From assembly GCA_013154075.1 (NCBI GenBank), contig JAADDG010000072.1, forward strand, positions 1 through 8,582: a stretch of DNA of 8,582 nucleotides, in the 5' to 3' direction. Position 1 is the stretch's first letter; every line of letters begins with the position of its first letter. The stretch is from Campylobacterota bacterium. Its GTDB lineage: Bacteria > Campylobacterota > Campylobacteria > Campylobacterales > JAADDG01. The translations under genes were made by a program, and so were the position numbers. Positions 5,618 to 8,582 of the stretch are shown here, one piece after another. A model generated the notes under the pieces. The model saw nothing but the letters and a program-made list of their open reading frames with translations. It had not been told where the DNA came from and did no database searches.

Positions 5618-6427
5618 ATGGGAACGATTATCACTGTAACAAGCGGAAAAGGGGGAGTCGGCAAATCCACGACAACGGCCAACGTAGCGGTAGGTTTGGC
5701 GCAAGCGGGTAAAAGAGTCGTGGCGGTGGATTTCGATATAGGTCTTAGAAACCTCGATATGATTTTGGGACTTGAGAATAGAATCGTTTACGACTCTATA
5801 GATGTAATGGAAGGAAGATGCAATCTCTCCCAAGCCTTAATCAGTGATAAGAGAGATAAAAATCTCTACTTCCTTCCCGCCTCTCAAACAAAAGATAAAA
5901 GCGCTCTACAAAAAGAGAAGGTAAGAGAGCTTTTGGAGACTTTGAAAAAAGATTTCGATTATATAGTGATAGACTCTCCCGCCGGAATAGAGAGCGGATT
6001 CGAAAACTCCATCTTTTTAGCGGACGAGGCTTTGATTATCGCCACTCCGGACGTATCTTCCGTAAGGGATGCAGATAGAGTCATAGGCATAATAGACGCC
6101 AAAAGTGAAAAAGCGAAAGAGGGGAAAGAGGTAAAAAAGAGAGTAGTGATCAATAGAATCAAACCCGAGATGGTGGAATCGGGAGAGATGATGAGCGTAG
6201 ATGATGTGTTAAATATCTTGGCTATTCCTCTAATAGGAGTAATTCCCGAAGATAAAAAGATCATAAGCGCTACGAATCTCGGAGAGCCGATAATTTATGA
6301 TAAAAACTCTCTTGCAGGGGAAGCGTATAGAAGACTTAGCAGAAGAATATTGGGTGAAGATCTTGAATTTTTGGAGCTTAAAGCTAAAAAAGGATTTTTG
6401 GGCATTATCAAAGGGCTTTTCTCATGA
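5618..6427 (+). CDS. minD: Septum site-determining ATPase MinD
   Basis: MinD is a membrane-cycling ATPase that places the division site together with MinE and MinC. The 269-residue protein starts MGTIITVTSGKGGVGKST, the deviant Walker A motif with signature K11 and K16. D40 in VDFDIGLRNLDMILGLENR and D119 in VIDSPAGIE are the switch I and II aspartates. VVINR at 176-180 and GVIPED at 207-212 are typical of MinD. The last residues KKGFLGIIKGLFS form the amphipathic membrane-targeting helix. These features separate MinD from other ParA-type ATPases such as FlhG. AAGAGG lies 6 nt before the ATG at 5618. The stop overlaps the minE start by 4 nt (ATGA), so the two proteins are probably made in coupled amounts. 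No minC is present in the window. Confidence 0.97.
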   Translation: MGTIITVTSGKGGVGKSTTTANVAVGLAQAGKRVVAVDFDIGLRNLDMILGLENRIVYDSIDVMEGRCNLSQALISDKRDKNLYFLPASQTKDKSALQKEKVRELLETLKKDFDYIVIDSPAGIESGFENSIFLADEALIIATPDVSSVRDADRVIGIIDAKSEKAKEGKEVKKRVVINRIKPEMVESGEMMSVDDVLNILAIPLIGVIPEDKKIISATNLGEPIIYDKNSLAGEAYRRLSRRILGEDLEFLELKAKKGFLGIIKGLFS

Positions 6428-6669
6428 GTTTGTTCGAGGCAATTTTCGGAAGAAAGAAAAAATCGGCCGAGGCCGCAAGAGATAGACTTAAAATTATGTT
6501 GGCACACGAGAGAGTAAACACTCTTCCCTATATAGACGATTTGAAAAGAGATTTGATAGAAGTCGTAAAAAAATATGCGGAAGTAAACGATATCAAAATA
6601 AAAACGGAAAAAAATCAAGATATAGACTTTTTGGAAGTGGAAATTCTCTTAAACCCTCCAAAAAGTTAA
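6424..6669 (+). CDS. minE: Cell division topological specificity factor MinE
   Basis: MinE stimulates the MinD ATPase and restricts the Min inhibitor away from midcell. The product has 81 residues, a normal length. Residues 1-10 (MSLFEAIFGR) are the membrane-targeting helix. Residues 18-31 (ARDRLKIMLAHERV) are the MinD-contacting segment, with the conserved RLK and HER groups. Residues 35-81 form the dimerising topological domain (LKRDLIEVVKKY, then a strand with FLEVEILL). The start overlaps the minD stop by 4 nt. A deacetylase gene follows 15 nt later on the same strand. Confidence 0.96.
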   Translation: MSLFEAIFGRKKKSAEAARDRLKIMLAHERVNTLPYIDDLKRDLIEVVKKYAEVNDIKIKTEKNQDIDFLEVEILLNPPKS

Positions 6670-6684
6670 ACTTTTCAAAGTCCA

Positions 6685-7737
6685 ATGTCCGCTTTTAGGG
6701 TAAAAGAGCCAAAAAGAGGAAATCATTTCCTCTTTATAATCATTTTCCTTCTTATTATTCTCTCTTCGTATCTTGGATACAGCTACTATCTTTCTCAAAA
6801 AGAGATTAAAACTTTAAAAAGAGAAGTCAAATCAAAAGAGCTTTTGCTTTTCGAACTTCAAAACTCTCTAAAAAGAGTAAGAAAAGAGATAGAGAAAAAA
6901 AATCTGCAAATATACGCTTTAAAAAAAGAGAACGAAAATATAAAAGAGGACGGATTATCGGAGATAGAAGATTATCTATACAGTCTTGAATTCGAAGAGA
7001 ATCTATCGGAAGAAAAGAAGCTCTCAACCCCTCCGAAAACTCCAAAAACACAAAAACCCATATCAAAAACTATTATAAACAAACCTCTAACCCCAAAATT
7101 AGCCATCATTTTGGACGACGTGGCTTTCAGACACGAAGTAAGGGAGATCAAAAAAATCCCCTTTAAAATAACCCCCTCCTTTTTTCCTCCCTCAAAAAGA
7201 CATCCCGATACCTATAAATTGGCAAAAGAGTTTGCTTGCTACATGATTCATCTGCCTATGGAGGCTTATAAATTTTCGAGAGTGGAAGAAAATACCCTAA
7301 AAACGAAAGATTCTCCAAAAAGATTCGAAAAAATTATAAAAAATCTAAGAGCCTATTTTCCGAAAGCCACCTATTTAAACAATCATACGGGAAGTAAATT
7401 CACGGCAGACTTAAACGCTATGAGAGAACTATACCCGATACTCTCAAAATACGGCTTTAGATTCGTAGATAGCAAAACATCTCCAAAATCAAAAGCCCTG
7501 ATAGTGGCCAGAGAGTTCAACGAAACACTTCTCTCAAGAGATATATTTTTGGACAATATTGCAAACGAAACATATATCAAAAATCAGCTGAAAAAAGCCG
7601 TGAAACTCGCAAAAAAGAGAGGATACGCCATAGCTATAGGACATCCGAGAAAAACCACTCTAAAAGCTTTGAGAAACTCGAAAAATATCTTGAAAGGAGT
7701 GGATGTAGTCTACATCAAAGATCTGGATACAAAATGA
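6685..7737 (+). CDS. Membrane-anchored divergent polysaccharide deacetylase (YibQ/DUF610 family)
   Basis: The 350-residue product has four parts. Residues 1-13 are basic. Residues 14-35 are a hydrophobic segment with no obvious cleavage site, so probably a membrane anchor with the rest in the periplasm. Residues 38-88 are a charged heptad-like coiled coil. Residues 113-137 are a Pro/Thr/Lys linker. Residues 138-350 match the divergent polysaccharide deacetylase family (PF04748): LAIILDDVAF (D144, D145), IHLPMEA (H189), NNHTGSKFT (H234), FVDSKTSPKS (D262), RDIFLDN (285-291) and IAIGHPRKTTL (H320). The likely target is a cell-wall or surface glycan, but the substrate is unknown. The ribosome binding site is poor, so translation may depend on minE 15 nt upstream; the end overlaps dprA by 4 nt. 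The position beside minDE and the anchor plus coiled-coil design suggest, but do not show, a role at the division site. Confidence 0.85.
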   Translation: MSAFRVKEPKRGNHFLFIIIFLLIILSSYLGYSYYLSQKEIKTLKREVKSKELLLFELQNSLKRVRKEIEKKNLQIYALKKENENIKEDGLSEIEDYLYSLEFEENLSEEKKLSTPPKTPKTQKPISKTIINKPLTPKLAIILDDVAFRHEVREIKKIPFKITPSFFPPSKRHPDTYKLAKEFACYMIHLPMEAYKFSRVEENTLKTKDSPKRFEKIIKNLRAYFPKATYLNNHTGSKFTADLNAMRELYPILSKYGFRFVDSKTSPKSKALIVAREFNETLLSRDIFLDNIANETYIKNQLKKAVKLAKKRGYAIAIGHPRKTTLKALRNSKNILKGVDVVYIKDLDTK

Positions 7738-8501
7738 TAAAGAGGATAGATTTTCAAATAAAAGAGCTTCTATCTATGAAAAAGTATCCAAAAAAACTCT
7801 TTTACAAAGGGGATCTAAACCTTTTAAAAAGAAGAAAGGTCTCAATAGTGGGAGCAAGAAAGGCATACCCTTACACAAGAGAATTTACGCTCAAAATAGC
7901 AAAAGAGCTATCAAAAAGAGAAGTAGCGATAGTAAGCGGGGCGGCCATGGGCGTAGATAGGGAGGCTCATATAGGTGCCGGAGCGAAAAACACGATAGCC
8001 GTTATGGGAAACTCTCTGGATATCAGATATCCGGCGGTAAATAGAAAACTTATAGAAGATATCGAAAAAAACGGCCTTGTAATAAGCCCTTTCGAAGAGA
8101 GCTTCAAACCGACAAAATGGAGTTTTGTAGTAAGAAACGAAATAGTGGTAGCTTTGGGAGAAGTTCTAATAATCACTCAAGCGGATCTAAACAGCGGCAG
8201 TATGAGAAGTGCCGACTTCGCTATTGAGATGAAAAAAGAGATATACGTTTTGCCTCACAGATTAAACGAAAGCGAAGGCACGAACTATCTTCTTAAAAAC
8301 TCCCTTGCAAAACCTATCTTAGATATAGAGGAGTTTGCCTCCCTGTTTGGAGAGAAGAAAGATAAAAGGGATGAGTTTTTAGAATTTTGCAGTAAAAATC
8401 CCTCATATGAGGAGGCCGTAAAAAGATTTAAAGATAGAGTCTTTGAGGCGGAGCTTCTTGGAGAGATAGAGATAGTAAACGGTAAAATAATAGTTCTTTA
8501 G
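7734..8501 (+). CDS. dprA: DNA processing protein DprA (Smf)
   Basis: DprA protects incoming single-stranded DNA during natural transformation and loads RecA on it. The 255-residue product is the short epsilonproteobacterial form: a Rossmann-like domain from about 35 to 200 with no N-terminal SAM domain, then a small C-terminal domain. Motifs are SIVGARKAYPYTREF (37-51), VSGAAMGVDREAH (67-79), YPAVNRKL (99-106), SFVVRNEIVVAL (130-141), QADLNSGSMRSADFA (149-163) and LNESEGTNYLL (177-187). R42 and K128 sit where I recall the DNA-binding Arg and Lys of Helicobacter DprA. The usual GSR and RNR motifs appear as GAR and RNE. The C-terminal domain has KNPSYEEAVKRF (221-232), like the Helicobacter protein. 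ATG 7734 overlaps the previous stop as ATGA and was chosen over M15 for this reason; the ribosome binding site is weak for both. Confidence 0.94.
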   Translation: MIKRIDFQIKELLSMKKYPKKLFYKGDLNLLKRRKVSIVGARKAYPYTREFTLKIAKELSKREVAIVSGAAMGVDREAHIGAGAKNTIAVMGNSLDIRYPAVNRKLIEDIEKNGLVISPFEESFKPTKWSFVVRNEIVVALGEVLIITQADLNSGSMRSADFAIEMKKEIYVLPHRLNESEGTNYLLKNSLAKPILDIEEFASLFGEKKDKRDEFLEFCSKNPSYEEAVKRFKDRVFEAELLGEIEIVNGKIIVL

Positions 8502-8522
8502 GTAAAAAAAATTTCTATAAAG

Positions 8523-8555
8523 ACGATCTTCTTCTAAAGAGAGGAGAGTGATCGT
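8523..8555 (+). promoter_or_regulatory. Hairpin covering the ribosome binding site and start of the next gene
   Basis: ACGATC (8523-8528) and GATCGT (8550-8555) are perfect inverted repeats. Inside them TTCTTCT (8529-8535) pairs with AGGAGAG (8542-8548), with two G-U wobbles, leaving one bulged base (T8549) and a 6-nt loop (8536-8541). In RNA this makes a 13-bp imperfect stem that contains the AGGAG ribosome binding site and the first two bases of the GTG start at 8554. No T-run follows, so it is not a terminator. It could control translation. A possible TATAAA at 8516-8521 would start transcription inside the left arm, in which case only read-through transcripts would form the full stem. Confidence 0.45.
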
Positions 8556-8582
8556 GACTATAGAGTGGAGTGAATTCAAAGA
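8554..8582 (+). CDS. N-terminus of an unidentified gene (partial), possibly a tRNA-binding (CsaA-like) protein
   Basis: A frame from GTG 8554 runs off the right edge and gives (M)TIEWSEFK. AGAGGAG at 8540-8546 is 7 nt upstream, a good spacing; a second GTG at 8548 in the same frame is only 1 nt from it and so is less likely. No stop codon interrupts the frame. The start resembles small tRNA-binding-domain proteins (CsaA/YgjH type), which often begin with a short acidic/aromatic stretch like this, but nine residues cannot establish that. It lies 52 nt after dprA on the same strand. Confidence 0.4.

Noticed and set aside
6295..6618. Minus-strand open frame of 107 codons antisense to minD and minE
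   Set aside because: minD and minE are beyond doubt on the plus strand, and the product is a Phe/Ser-rich shadow without motifs.
8502..8556. Intrinsic terminator after dprA
   Set aside because: The hairpin at 8523-8555 is followed by GACTATAGAG rather than a T-run, and it overlaps a good ribosome binding site and start codon.
1..8582. Mobile element, CRISPR array, prophage, tRNA or horizontally acquired island
   Set aside because: There are no transposase or integrase frames, no regularly spaced repeats and no tRNA-like folds, and base and codon use look uniform by eye across conserved core genes.

Overview
This window is a chromosomal core region of a Campylobacterota (Epsilonproteobacteria) bacterium. 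Two gene orders show this. On the minus strand, rnr-holA-rpsF-ssb-rpsR is the arrangement I remember from Helicobacter pylori. On the plus strand, ilvC-minD-minE-(deacetylase)-dprA is also an epsilonproteobacterial arrangement. The short DprA with its own C-terminal extension, the AT-rich DNA, and arginine written almost only as AGA fit this. The Lys/Glu-rich proteins hint at a thermophilic or vent lineage such as Nautiliales or Nitratiruptor, but I cannot name the genus.

Layout. Positions 1-66 (minus) hold the first 22 codons of an unidentified gene, with a possible promoter at 94-123. Positions 240-262 hold an intrinsic terminator that closes the minus-strand block read from 4415 down to 264: RNase R, DNA polymerase III delta (8-nt overlap with rnr), then S6, SSB and S18. 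A perfect TATAAT just after the holA stop codon suggests that rpsF-ssb-rpsR also has its own promoter. Positions 4416-4578 form a divergent promoter region with a TATAAT box for each direction and a short AT-rich palindrome. Positions 4579-8501 (plus) hold ketol-acid reductoisomerase, MinD, MinE, a membrane-anchored coiled-coil divergent polysaccharide deacetylase, and DprA. These five genes are separated by 16 nt or less or overlap by 4 nt, so they probably form one transcription unit. The last 29 bases appear to start a further gene from GTG at 8554; its ribosome binding site and start lie in a 13-bp imperfect hairpin.

Function. The minus-strand block joins RNA turnover (RNase R), replication (clamp-loader delta, SSB) and the S6/S18 pair of the 30S platform. 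The plus-strand block joins branched-chain amino acid synthesis (IlvC), division-site placement (MinD/MinE; no minC here), an envelope protein probably acting on cell-wall glycan, and DNA processing for natural transformation (DprA).

I found no mobile element, CRISPR array, tRNA, rRNA or phage gene. Most of the window is ordinary conserved housekeeping sequence. The items worth a second look are the hairpin at 8523-8555, the domain design of the deacetylase beside minDE, and a few regulatory details.
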